From positions 106,343 through 170,342 of the forward strand of contig NTHE01000005.1 of assembly GCA_002551355.1 (NCBI GenBank): a stretch of 64,000 bases of DNA, read 5' to 3'. Within the stretch, counting starts at the first letter, position 1. Every line of letters begins with the position of its first letter. The DNA comes from Streptomyces sp. man185. GTDB lineage: Bacteria; Actinomycetota; Actinomycetes; Streptomycetales; Streptomycetaceae. A model generated the notes under the pieces. It was not told the origin of the DNA. It saw nothing but the letters and a program-made list of their open reading frames with translations, and did not search any database. The position numbers and the translations under genes were made by a program. Shown here piece by piece: positions 40,105-47,616 of this stretch.

Positions 40105-40199
40105 AGGGGCGCCCGAACCGCGCGCCCGGATGCGCGAGGGGCGCCCGAACCGCGCACCCGGATGCGCGAAGGGCGCTTGACCGAGGGCCCGGAAGCGCG
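40105..40199. repeat. 32-base tandem repeat, about three copies
   Basis: Two near-identical 32-base units beginning aggggcgcccgaaccgcg occupy 40105-40136 and 40137-40168, differing at one base. A third, degenerate copy runs to about 40199. They lie directly behind the FAH stop codon and end just before the terminator hairpin. Confidence 0.65.
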
Positions 40200-40201
40200 A
40201 A

Positions 40202-40239
40202 GAGGGCGCCGTCACCCAGCGTACGGTGACGGCGCCCTC
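40202..40239. terminator. Bidirectional terminator
   Basis: A perfect 15-base inverted repeat (gagggcgccgtcacc at 40202-40216 and its complement at 40225-40239) encloses an 8-base loop. It lies between the convergent FAH and GlcG/HbpS-family genes and can stop transcription from both. Confidence 0.85.
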
Positions 40240-40260
40240 ATCGCGTGGAGCACCGAAGTC

Positions 40261-40740
40261 CTAGCCGGCCGGCGTCGCCGCGAACTGCTCCAGTGCCTCG
40301 ACCACCATCGCGTGGTCCTCGGCCTGCGGCAGCCCGGACACCGTGACCGTGCCGATCACGCCCGCGCCCTCCACCGCGATCGGGAACGAACCGCCGTGCG
40401 CGGCGTACGTGTCCGGGTCCAGGCGCGAGGACTCCTCGAAGGTCGTGCCCTTGGCCCGGAACCGGGTGCCGACGAGGTACGAGCTCTCGCCGTACCGCTC
40501 GACGACCTTGCGCTTGCGGTCGATCCACGCGTCGTTGTCCGCACTCGAACCCGGCAGCGCCGCGTGGAACAGCTGCTGCGCACCGCGCCGGATGTCGATC
40601 GCGACCGGTGCGTGCCGATCCCGGGCCAGCGCGACCAGCAGGGTGCCCAGCGCGAACGCGTCGTCGTAGGAGAAGTGCGGCAGGGTGAGCCTGCGCTCCT
40701 GGGCGATCAGTTCGGAGATGGTGGGGGAGGTGGTGGTCAT
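40261..40740 (-). CDS. GlcG/HbpS-like (heme-degrading domain) UPF0303-type protein
   Basis: The ATG at 40740 overlaps the stop of the upstream oxidoreductase gene (ATGA), giving 159 residues. The fold pattern of the GlcG/HbpS/UPF0303 family is visible: YDDAFALGTLLVALARDRHA, then VAIDIRRGAQQLFHAAL, GTRFRAKGTTFEESSRLD, and the C-terminal AAHGGSFPIAV, GVIGTVTVSGLPQAEDHAM. Some family members bind heme or cobalamin; the role of this subgroup is unknown. The operon with a Gfo/Idh oxidoreductase and nearby ROK regulator suggests a sugar-related function. Confidence 0.88.
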   Translation of the reverse strand: MTTTSPTISELIAQERRLTLPHFSYDDAFALGTLLVALARDRHAPVAIDIRRGAQQLFHAALPGSSADNDAWIDRKRKVVERYGESSYLVGTRFRAKGTTFEESSRLDPDTYAAHGGSFPIAVEGAGVIGTVTVSGLPQAEDHAMVVEALEQFAATPAG

Positions 40741-41879
40741 GAGGTGTGCTGCTCCTTCGCCTGCCGGTCCTCGTCGTGGTGGGGGAGAAGCGTGACCGAG
40801 ACGCCCTCGCGCGCCGAGCGGCGGGCGGCTTCCAGGACGTCCAGGGCCGCGGCCGCCTGGAGCGCGGTGACCGGGTTGTCGCCCGTGCCGCGCACCGCTG
40901 CGGCGACGGCGGCGTAGTACGCGGGGTAGTCGCCCGGCAGCGTACGGACCGGGGTGCCGCCGCCGGTCAGCGGGGACTCGCCGGAGCCGAGGCGGCCCCA
41001 CAGCTCCTCGCCCTCCTCGCCCCACGGCGCGCCGGCCACCGGGCGCAGGCCCTCGCGCAGGGCCGCCTCCTGCGGATCCAGGCCGTACTTCACATAGCCC
41101 GCCGCCGAGCCCAGCACCCGGAAGCGCGGGCCGAGCTGGGCCGTGGTGGCACTGACGTACAGGTGCGAGCGCACCCCGTTGGCGTGGGTGATCGCGATGA
41201 ACGTGTCGTCGTCCGCCGCCGCACCGGGACGCCGTACGTCGGACTCGGCGTACACCTGGACCGCCGGGCCGAACAGCACCAGCGCCTGGTCGACGACATG
41301 GCTGCCCAGGTCGTACAGCAGGCCGCCGATCTCCTCCGGGTCGCCCGACTCGCGCCAGCCGCCCTTCGGCTGCGGCCGCCAGCGCTCGAAACGGGACTCG
41401 AAGCGCTGCACCTCGCCCAGCTCGCCGTCGGCGATCAGCCCGGCGAGGGTACGGAAGTCGTTGTCCCAGCGGCGGTTCTGGAAGACCGAGAGCAGCAGCC
41501 CGCGCTCCTCGGCGAGCGCGGCCAGCTCCCGCGCCTCGGCGGCGGTCCCGGCGACCGGCTTGTCCACGACCACCGGCAGCCCGGCCCGCAGCGCGGCCGT
41601 CGCCAGCGGGACGTGCGTCTTGTTCGGGGTGGCGATCACGACGAGGTCCAGCTCGTCGGCGCGCTCCCACAGCTCGTCCGGCGAGGCGGCGAAGCGGACG
41701 TCGGGGAACGCGGCGCGGGCCTCGGCCCGGCGCTCCTCGTTCGACGTGACGACCGTGTCGAGGGCCAGGCCGTCGGTCGCGGAGACCAGCGGGGCGTGGA
41801 AGACGGAGCCGGCCAGGCCGTAGCCGACGAGGGCGACGCGGAGCGGGGCGCCGGGGGCATTGGGGGCATCGGAGGTCAT
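40737..41879 (-). CDS. Gfo/Idh/MocA-family oxidoreductase
   Basis: The ATG at 41879 gives 380 residues. The N-terminal Rossmann domain has RVALVGYGLAGSVFHAPLV, then VVIATPNKTHVPLA and the signature VVDKPVAGTAAEA with the catalytic Lys of the E/D-K-P motif. The C-terminal domain contains GGWRESGDPEEIGGLLYDLG and SHVVDQALVLFG, the usual D-x-x-x-H region. These enzymes oxidise or reduce sugars, inositols or related polyols with NAD(P). Substrate unknown. Transcription is probably controlled by the divergent ROK regulator through the dyad just upstream. Confidence 0.93.
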   Translation of the reverse strand: MTSDAPNAPGAPLRVALVGYGLAGSVFHAPLVSATDGLALDTVVTSNEERRAEARAAFPDVRFAASPDELWERADELDLVVIATPNKTHVPLATAALRAGLPVVVDKPVAGTAAEARELAALAEERGLLLSVFQNRRWDNDFRTLAGLIADGELGEVQRFESRFERWRPQPKGGWRESGDPEEIGGLLYDLGSHVVDQALVLFGPAVQVYAESDVRRPGAAADDDTFIAITHANGVRSHLYVSATTAQLGPRFRVLGSAAGYVKYGLDPQEAALREGLRPVAGAPWGEEGEELWGRLGSGESPLTGGGTPVRTLPGDYPAYYAAVAAAVRGTGDNPVTALQAAAALDVLEAARRSAREGVSVTLLPHHDEDRQAKEQHTS

Positions 41880-41892
41880 GCGTTCCACTTAA

Positions 41893-41905
41893 GCAACGCT
41901 GTTGC
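41893..41905. promoter_or_regulatory. Dyad operator between ROK and oxidoreductase genes
   Basis: A perfect palindrome gcaac-gct-gttgc lies 14 bases upstream of the oxidoreductase ATG and about 48 bases upstream of the ROK start, in a 73-base divergent gap. The position is right for repressor binding over the oxidoreductase promoter. ROK-family regulators bind such dyads; which protein binds here is inference. Confidence 0.6.
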
Positions 41906-41952
41906 CAAAGTGCAAGCGACCGGCACAATGGGACGGTGAACAGGAGTGAGCC

Positions 41953-43089
41953 GTGAACAGGAGCAGGACGAAGGCCCCGGCGGGGGTGAACCTCCCGGCG
42001 CTGCGGCACCACAACGCGACGCTCGTGCTGGACCTGCTGCGGGCCGCCGGGGCGGAGGGCATCAGCCGGCTGGAGCTGGCCGAGGGCACCGGCCTCACCC
42101 CGCAGGCCGTCAGCAAGATCACCGCCCGGCTGCGGGAGGACGGCCTCGCCGTCGGCGCGGGCCTGCGCCCGTCCACCGGAGGCAAGCCGCGCACCGTGCT
42201 GCGACTGGTCCCCGACGCCCAGTTCGCCATCGGGCTGCACCTGGACCGCGACGGGCTCACCGCCGTCCTGGTCGACCTCGCGGGCCGGCCGGTCGCGGTC
42301 ACCACCGCCCCGCTCGACCTCGGCGCTCCGGCGGACCGGGTCCTCGCGGACGCGGCCGACGCCGTGCGCGACCTGAGGGCGGCCGAGCCGCACAAGCCGG
42401 TGCTGGGTCTTGGCGTCGCGGTGCCCGGTCCGCTCGACCACCGGGACGGCGTCCTGCACCGGGTCACCGGATTCCCGCAGTGGGACGGGTACCCGCTGCG
42501 CGCCGCCCTGGCCGAGCGGACCGGGCTGCCGGTGGTCCTGGACAAGGACACCAACGCCGCCGCCCTGGCCCTCGCGCTCGGCGGCGCGGGCGACGGCGAC
42601 TTCGCCTACCTCCACCTCGGTACGGGGCTCGGCGCCGGCCTGGTCCTCGGCGGCGAGGTGCACCGGGGCGCGCGGACGGGGGCCGGGGAGTTCGGCCACC
42701 AGACCCTCCAGCTGGACGGCCCGCTGTGCGGGTGCGGCGGGCGCGGCTGCATCGAGGCCCTGTGCCTGGCGGCCGAGGCGCGCGGAGACCGGGGCGAGGC
42801 GGCCCGGGTCCTGGGCACGGGCGCGGCGAACCTGGTCGGCCTGCTCGACATCGACCGGGTGGTCCTGGGCGGCCGGACGGTGGCTGCCGACGAGGACGCG
42901 TACGTACGGGGCGTCCGGGCCGTGATCGAGGAGCGCGCCGCCCGGGGCGGCGCGGGCGCGGGCGTGACCGTCACGGTGGCCGGGGGCGGTGACCGGCCGG
43001 TCGCGGAGGGTGCGGCGCAACTGGTGCTCGCGCCGGTGTTCGGGCGGGTGGGGGAGGGAGAGGGCGAGGGGGAGGGCGAGCGGGGGTAG
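41953..43089 (+). CDS. ROK-family transcriptional regulator
   Basis: The protein has 378 residues from a GTG start. An N-terminal winged helix (LELAEGTGLTPQAVSKITAR) is followed by a ROK sugar-kinase-like domain: GLGVAVPGPLDHRDG, LDKDTNAAALALALGG, LGTGLGAGLVLGGEVHRGA, then GEFGHQTLQLDG and the zinc-binding CGCGGRGCIEALC. These proteins usually repress carbohydrate genes and are released by a sugar or its phosphate. The adjacent divergent oxidoreductase operon is the likely target. The C-terminus ends in a Gly/Glu run. Confidence 0.93.
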   Translation: MNRSRTKAPAGVNLPALRHHNATLVLDLLRAAGAEGISRLELAEGTGLTPQAVSKITARLREDGLAVGAGLRPSTGGKPRTVLRLVPDAQFAIGLHLDRDGLTAVLVDLAGRPVAVTTAPLDLGAPADRVLADAADAVRDLRAAEPHKPVLGLGVAVPGPLDHRDGVLHRVTGFPQWDGYPLRAALAERTGLPVVLDKDTNAAALALALGGAGDGDFAYLHLGTGLGAGLVLGGEVHRGARTGAGEFGHQTLQLDGPLCGCGGRGCIEALCLAAEARGDRGEAARVLGTGAANLVGLLDIDRVVLGGRTVAADEDAYVRGVRAVIEERAARGGAGAGVTVTVAGGGDRPVAEGAAQLVLAPVFGRVGEGEGEGEGERG

Positions 43090-43170
43090 GGGCCGGGCTT
43101 GCGCCTGGGGCCGGGCTTCCGTCCGGCTCGGGTGAGGCCTGCCCAGGGGCGCGACCTGCCCGGGGCGGGC

Positions 43171-43347
43171 GGGCCTGCGTGTCGGCCTGCCTGAGATGTG
43201 CGGCCTACGTGTCGGGCCTGCCCGGGGTGTGCGGGCCTGCGTGTCGGCCTGCCTGAGATCTGCGGCCTACGTGTCGGGCCTGCCCGAGGTGTGCGACCTG
43301 CGTGTCCGCCTGCCCGGGGGTGCGACCTATGTGTCGGCCTGCCCGCT
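43171..43347. repeat. 62-base tandem repeat, about 2.8 copies
   Basis: The unit beginning gggcctgcgtgtcggcctgc is repeated at 43171-43232 and 43233-43294 with few changes; a third, degraded copy runs from 43295 to about 43347. The unit itself is built from shorter cgtgtcggcctgcc-like subrepeats. It fills most of the 424-base gap between the ROK gene and the LARTG protein gene. Nothing else coding is seen in that gap; the AT-richer end (about 43397-43425) probably holds the promoter of the next gene. Confidence 0.75.
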
Positions 43348-43513
43348 CCCCGCCCTCGCGACTGTCCCGGAGGACGGGGGAAGTGCAGTCGGGTGATCCT
43401 ATTAATCAAGTCGGCATGTCGACTCTCTGAGTCCGCGCGCGCGTGATGGCGTCGGAGGTCACCACCGGCGGCCCCCGCCCCCGGTCGTCCGCGAGCAGCG
43501 AAGGGTGACCCCC

Positions 43514-44653
43514 ATGCCCCCCATGTCCTGCGCACGGTTGCGAGACGCCCGTGCGCTGGCCGCCCTCGGGCTGGCCGCCGGGATCACGGTGCCCGCCGCG
43601 CTCCTGGGCGGCCCGCAGGCCGCCGCCCGTCCGGCCGCGCCCGCTTCCTTAGCCGCGCCCACCGACGTAGCCGCAGCCGCGAAGGAAGACGACGAGCAGC
43701 CCGTGTGCGGTGACCCGGAGGCCAAGGGCTTCCCCATCGAGACCCGGATCCAGGACGCCCCGGACCGGTACGCCTCCGGTGGCGGCTACGGCACCTGGTT
43801 CCTCGACCTCACCAACACCACCGACACATCCTGCCAGGCCCTGCACCCGGTCCTCGTGCTCGCCGACCGTGACCGCCGGCTGACGTCGGACCAGATCCAG
43901 CTGGAGTTCTCCGAGCCCGGCAGCCCCGGGACCGAACACCGGGTCACCTGGGAGAGCACCGACCGCGACGAGCAGATCGGCGTCTTCGGCGAACCCTTCC
44001 CCGGCTTCACCGTTCCCGCCGGGAAGACCGTCTCCGTACGCGTACGGATGGCCTTCACGTCCGACACCGCCCCCGGCCCGGTCACCGCCCACGCCGCCGT
44101 CGTGCAGCGCCGCCACCAGGACAAGGCGAAGGGCGGCGGGCGCGAGGACGGCGAGTGGGTGGGGGAGTCGGAGGAGTACCCCTTCGTGATCGTCGACGGC
44201 GTCACGGGCGGCATCCGCGAGCCGGAACAGCCCAGACCCGAGCGCACCCGGCCGGAGAGCCCCAGGTCCGAACGGCCCGATCCGGAGCGCACCGCCCCCG
44301 ATGGAGGCACCCGCACCGAACGGCCCGCCGACCCCGACGGCCCCCGTACGGAACCCGGTACGGGCCGGGACCCGGTCCCGGACGGCGACGTCGGCTCCCG
44401 CCCGCCGACCCGCCCCGGGGCCGGGGAAGGGGAAGGGGACCACGGCGGGGACGGGGGCAGGGACGAGGACGGCGACGGCGGCGAGGAGGACCCCGGCCCC
44501 CCGCCCCGCGACGGACTGGGCCGCCCGCTCCCCGAACTCGCCCGCACCGGACCGGCGTCGCTGCCCTGGACCGGGGCGGCGGCCGGGGCGCTTCTGCTCG
44601 GCGGGGCCGTCCTGCTGCGCCACGCCCGCCGGGCCCGCCGTACCGGGGACTGA
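43514..44653 (+). CDS. Secreted protein with C-terminal LARTG sortase signal
   Basis: The ATG at 43514 is 8 bases after AAGGG; a GTG at 43505 is possible. The 379-residue protein has an N-terminal signal peptide (ALAALGLAAGITVPAALLGG), a beta-rich domain with two cysteines (PVCGDPEAKG, TSCQALHPVLVLAD), a long Pro/Glu/Arg/Asp-rich spacer (about 220-330) and a C-terminal sorting signal: LPELARTG, then a hydrophobic helix (TGAAAGALLLGGAVLL) and a basic tail. LAxTG is the motif used by class E sortases, so it is probably attached to peptidoglycan by an enzyme like that at 36803. The function of the exposed domain is unknown. Confidence 0.85.
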   Translation: MPPMSCARLRDARALAALGLAAGITVPAALLGGPQAAARPAAPASLAAPTDVAAAAKEDDEQPVCGDPEAKGFPIETRIQDAPDRYASGGGYGTWFLDLTNTTDTSCQALHPVLVLADRDRRLTSDQIQLEFSEPGSPGTEHRVTWESTDRDEQIGVFGEPFPGFTVPAGKTVSVRVRMAFTSDTAPGPVTAHAAVVQRRHQDKAKGGGREDGEWVGESEEYPFVIVDGVTGGIREPEQPRPERTRPESPRSERPDPERTAPDGGTRTERPADPDGPRTEPGTGRDPVPDGDVGSRPPTRPGAGEGEGDHGGDGGRDEDGDGGEEDPGPPPRDGLGRPLPELARTGPASLPWTGAAAGALLLGGAVLLRHARRARRTGD

Positions 44654-44780
44654 CCGGCCCCGCCGTCCACCGTGGTCCGGAGCTCCGCCCCGGCGGGGCC
44701 CCTCGCCACGGGTCCCGCCCCGGCGGCGGCCGGAGCGGGACCCGTACCGGCCGTTCACCCGCGTCTGCCACCATCGGGCG

Positions 44781-45551
44781 GTGGACTACCCGAACGACCA
44801 GGCACCTGGCGCACCGATCCGCTCCGGCATTCCCGAGCACGGCCGTATCCCGAAGTACTACGCGGTGAAGGCCCGAATCGCCGTCCTGCTGGACGAGTTG
44901 GGCGAGGGCGGACTCCTGCCCACCGAGCGGGAGCTCGCCCAACTGCACGAGGTCTCGCGCGAGACCGTCCGCCAGGCCCTGCGCGAACTCCTCCTGGAGG
45001 GGCGGCTGCGCCGGCAGGGGCGCGGCACCGTCGTCGCCGGGCCCAAGCTGGAGCAGCCGCTCTCGCTGGCCAGCTACACCGAAGGCGTCCGCCGTCAGGG
45101 CCGGCTGCCGGGCCGCAACCTCATCGGCCTGGACCGCTTCCCCTGCCCCGAGGTGCTCGCCGCCGAGGTCGGGGTCGAGCGGGGCGAGCCCGTCTGGCAC
45201 CTGGAGCGGGTGCTGCTCGCCGACGACGAGCGCGTCGGCCTGGAGAGCACGTACGTCGGCGTCGCCCGCGTCCCGGACCTGGACACGGAGTTCGACCCGG
45301 ACTCCTCCTTCTACGCCTACCTCCGCGACCGCCTCGGCATCGCCTTCGGCGACGCCGACGAGCGCATCGAGACCGTTCTCGCGACCCCCCGCGAGGCCCT
45401 GCTCATCGGCACCCCGCCCGCCCTGCCCATGCTCCTGATCCACCGCCTCTCCCGGGACACCGACGGTCGGCCGCTGGAGCGTGTGCGGACGCTGTTCCGG
45501 GGGGACCGGTTCTCCTTCTCCGCACATCTGCGGGGCGAAGGGCGGGGCTGA
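44781..45551 (+). CDS. GntR/HutC-family regulator of the phosphonate operon
   Basis: The protein has 256 residues from a GTG start. Residues 20-90 form a GntR winged helix (LPTERELAQLHEVSRETVRQ, then ALRELLLEGRLRRQGRGT). The C-terminal domain is of the UTRA/HutC type (EVGVERGEPVWHLERVLLAD, GLESTYVGVARVPDLDT, then RLFRGDRFSFSAHL-like end). Related regulators control 2-aminoethylphosphonate genes. It stands directly upstream of the phosphonate catabolic operon, and the repeated 16-base site before two downstream units is its likely operator. Confidence 0.88.
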   Translation: MDYPNDQAPGAPIRSGIPEHGRIPKYYAVKARIAVLLDELGEGGLLPTERELAQLHEVSRETVRQALRELLLEGRLRRQGRGTVVAGPKLEQPLSLASYTEGVRRQGRLPGRNLIGLDRFPCPEVLAAEVGVERGEPVWHLERVLLADDERVGLESTYVGVARVPDLDTEFDPDSSFYAYLRDRLGIAFGDADERIETVLATPREALLIGTPPALPMLLIHRLSRDTDGRPLERVRTLFRGDRFSFSAHLRGEGRG

Positions 45552-45600
45552 GGGGGTCGGATCGCCGCCCCGCCACACGACCTTTCTGGTAACGGAAAGA

Positions 45601-45616
45601 TAACGGGTCTGGTCCA
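45601..45616 (+). promoter_or_regulatory. Candidate GntR operator, copy 1
   Basis: The 16-mer taacgggtctggtcca lies about 76 bases upstream of the FAD oxidoreductase start and recurs exactly at 51583-51598. The core ggtctggtcc resembles half-sites of HutC/PhnF-type GntR operators. A partial copy, taacgg, lies 11 bases earlier (45590-45595). Confidence 0.65.
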
Positions 45617-45691
45617 AACTTGTGGGGTCGTTCACCGTCCCGTCGGCGACCCGACGCGTCCGGGACACCCGCTCCGAGGAGCGTGGCCGTC

Positions 45692-46816
45692 GTGAGAGTC
45701 ATCGTCGTAGGAGCCGGCGTGGTGGGAACCATGCACGCCTGGCACGCAGTCAGCCGCGGCCACGAGGTCGTACAGATCGAGCGAGAGAGTGAGGCGCGCG
45801 GGGCATCGCTCCGCAATTTCGGACAGATATGGATCAGCGGTCGGGCCGGTGGCGAGGAGCTGGAGACCGCCCTGCGCGCCCGTGAGCTGTGGGAGGAGAT
45901 CGGGGAGCGGTTGCCCGGGCTCGGATTCCGGGCCTGTGGTTCGCTCACCCCGCTGCGTACCGCACACGAGGTCGCGGTGGCCGAGGCGGCCGTCGCCCGG
46001 CCCGACGCGGCGGCGCGCGGCTACAAGCTGCTCACCGCCGACGAGGCCCGGGCGGTCAACCCGGCCCTGCGCGGCGCGTTCACCGCAGCCCTGTGGTGCG
46101 AGCGGGACGCGGCCGTCGAACCCCGCACCGCCCAACTCATCCTCAAGCAGGAGCTGCTGGCCTCCGGGCGGTACACCTACCTGGGCGGTCGCGAGGTCCG
46201 CGAGGTCGTCGGGGCCGCCTCGGTGCGCGACGACCACGGCGACGTCCACACCGGTGACGCCGTGATCCTCGCGACCGGCGCCTGGCTCGGCGGACTCGTC
46301 CGGGAGCTCACCGGGCCCGAGCTGCCCGTGCGCCGCGTCCGCCTCCAGATGATGCAGACCGACCCGCTCGGCGAACCGCTCACCACCTCCGTCGCCGACG
46401 CCGACAGCTTCCGCTACTACCCCGCCTACCGGGGCGAGGAGCTCGACGCCCTCAACGCCGGACAGGCCCAGGACCCGGTCGCCGCCGAGCACCGCATGCA
46501 ACTCCTCATGGTCCAGCGCCGCGACGGCGGGCTGACCATCGGTGACACCCACGAGTACGAGCACCCCTTCGCCTTCGACACCGTCGAGGAGCCGTACGAG
46601 CACCTCACCCGGGTCGTCGAGGCCTTCCTCGGCCGGCCGCTGCCGCGCGTCCGCCGCCGCTGGGCGGGCGTCTACGCCCAGTGCACCGACACCGCACGCG
46701 TCGTCCACCGGCAGCAGGTGCGCGACGGGGTCTGGCTCGTCACCGGACCCGGCGGGCGCGGCATGACCTGCTCGCCGGCCATCGCCGAAACGACCGCCGA
46801 CCAACTGGGCTGGTGA
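45692..46816 (+). CDS. FAD-dependent oxidoreductase of the phosphonate operon (TIGR03364-like)
   Basis: The GTG at 45692 follows GAGGAG by 10 bases; 374 residues. A DAO-type FAD fold is clear: MRVIVVGAGVVGTMHAWHAV (dinucleotide binding), then QIERESEARGASLRNFGQIW, AVILATGAWLGGLVRELTGP and a C-terminal GVWLVTGPGGRGMTCSPAIA. This subgroup sits beside phosphonatase-like hydrolases and 2-aminoethylphosphonate importers in many bacteria; members are thought to oxidise (alkylated) 2-aminoethylphosphonate to phosphonoacetaldehyde. If so, it feeds the hydrolase encoded 5 bases downstream. I cannot tell the exact substrate. Confidence 0.88.
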   Translation: MRVIVVGAGVVGTMHAWHAVSRGHEVVQIERESEARGASLRNFGQIWISGRAGGEELETALRARELWEEIGERLPGLGFRACGSLTPLRTAHEVAVAEAAVARPDAAARGYKLLTADEARAVNPALRGAFTAALWCERDAAVEPRTAQLILKQELLASGRYTYLGGREVREVVGAASVRDDHGDVHTGDAVILATGAWLGGLVRELTGPELPVRRVRLQMMQTDPLGEPLTTSVADADSFRYYPAYRGEELDALNAGQAQDPVAAEHRMQLLMVQRRDGGLTIGDTHEYEHPFAFDTVEEPYEHLTRVVEAFLGRPLPRVRRRWAGVYAQCTDTARVVHRQQVRDGVWLVTGPGGRGMTCSPAIAETTADQLGW

Positions 46817-46821
46817 ATCAC

Positions 46822-47616
46822 ATGACTTCCACGACACCGACCACCGACCACCCCTTCGGCCTCGTCGTCCTCGACATGGCCGGCACCACCGTCGCCGACG
46901 GCGGCCTCGTCGAGCAGGCCTTCTCCGCCGCCGCCCAACGTCTCGGTGTGCGCTCCGGATCCGACGAGCACGCCCGCCAACTCGCCTACGTACGAGCCAC
47001 CATGGGGGAGTCCAAGATCTCCGTCTTCCGGCACCTCTTCGCGGGTGAGGGCGGCGAGGACAAGGCGCAGCACGCCAACATCGCCTTCGAGGAGGCGTAC
47101 GGAGAGCTCGTCGACGGCGGCCGTATCGCCCCGCTCCCCGGCGCCCGCGAGGCCGTCGAACGCCTCGCCGCCGAAGGCCGTACCGTCGTCCTGACCACCG
47201 GCTTCGCCCGCACCACCCAGGACGCCATCCTCGCCGCCCTCGGCTGGCAGGACCTCGTCCCGCTCACCCTCTGCCCCGCCGACGCGGGCGGCCGGGGCCG
47301 GCCCTGCCCGGACATGGTGCTGGCCGCCTTCCTGCGCACCGGGGCCGTGGACGACGTCCGGCGGACCGTGGTGGCCGGCGACACCTCGTACGACATGCTC
47401 AGCGGCGTACGCTCCGGCGCCGGGATCGTCGCCGGGGTCCTCACCGGCGCTCACGACAAGGACCGGCTGACCCGGCACGGCGCGACCCACGTCCTCGGGT
47501 CCGTCGCCGAACTGCCCGACCTCATCGCGCGGGCCGAGACGGCCGGGCTGCCGGATCTCGTCGCGCGGGCCGAAGCGGCCGGGCCGCCCGCCGCCGCTGT
47601 CCGGGCCGAGGCATGA
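46822..47616 (+). CDS. Phosphonatase-like HAD hydrolase
   Basis: The protein has 264 residues. HAD motifs are LVVLDMAGTTVADGG (nucleophile Asp in D-M-A-G-T-T, typical of phosphonatases), TVVLTTGFARTTQD (motif II Thr) and VVAGDTSYDMLSGVRSG (motif III/IV). The cap contains RATMGESKISVFRHLF. True PhnX uses a cap lysine to form a Schiff base with phosphonoacetaldehyde; a Lys is present in GESKIS but its role is inferred. The product would be acetaldehyde and phosphate. The C-terminus carries a duplicated LPDLxARAExAG motif. The gene overlaps the next ABC ATPase gene by 4 bases. Confidence 0.88.
   Translation: MTSTTPTTDHPFGLVVLDMAGTTVADGGLVEQAFSAAAQRLGVRSGSDEHARQLAYVRATMGESKISVFRHLFAGEGGEDKAQHANIAFEEAYGELVDGGRIAPLPGAREAVERLAAEGRTVVLTTGFARTTQDAILAALGWQDLVPLTLCPADAGGRGRPCPDMVLAAFLRTGAVDDVRRTVVAGDTSYDMLSGVRSGAGIVAGVLTGAHDKDRLTRHGATHVLGSVAELPDLIARAETAGLPDLVARAEAAGPPAAAVRAEA

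Noticed and set aside
40261..43020. 919-codon open frame on the minus strand
   Set aside because: Only its last part (from 40740) is real. The rest runs across the oxidoreductase gene in another frame and antisense to the ROK gene.
43171..43347. Tandem repeats considered as a CRISPR array
   Set aside because: The 62-base units are contiguous, without unique spacers, and no cas gene is present.
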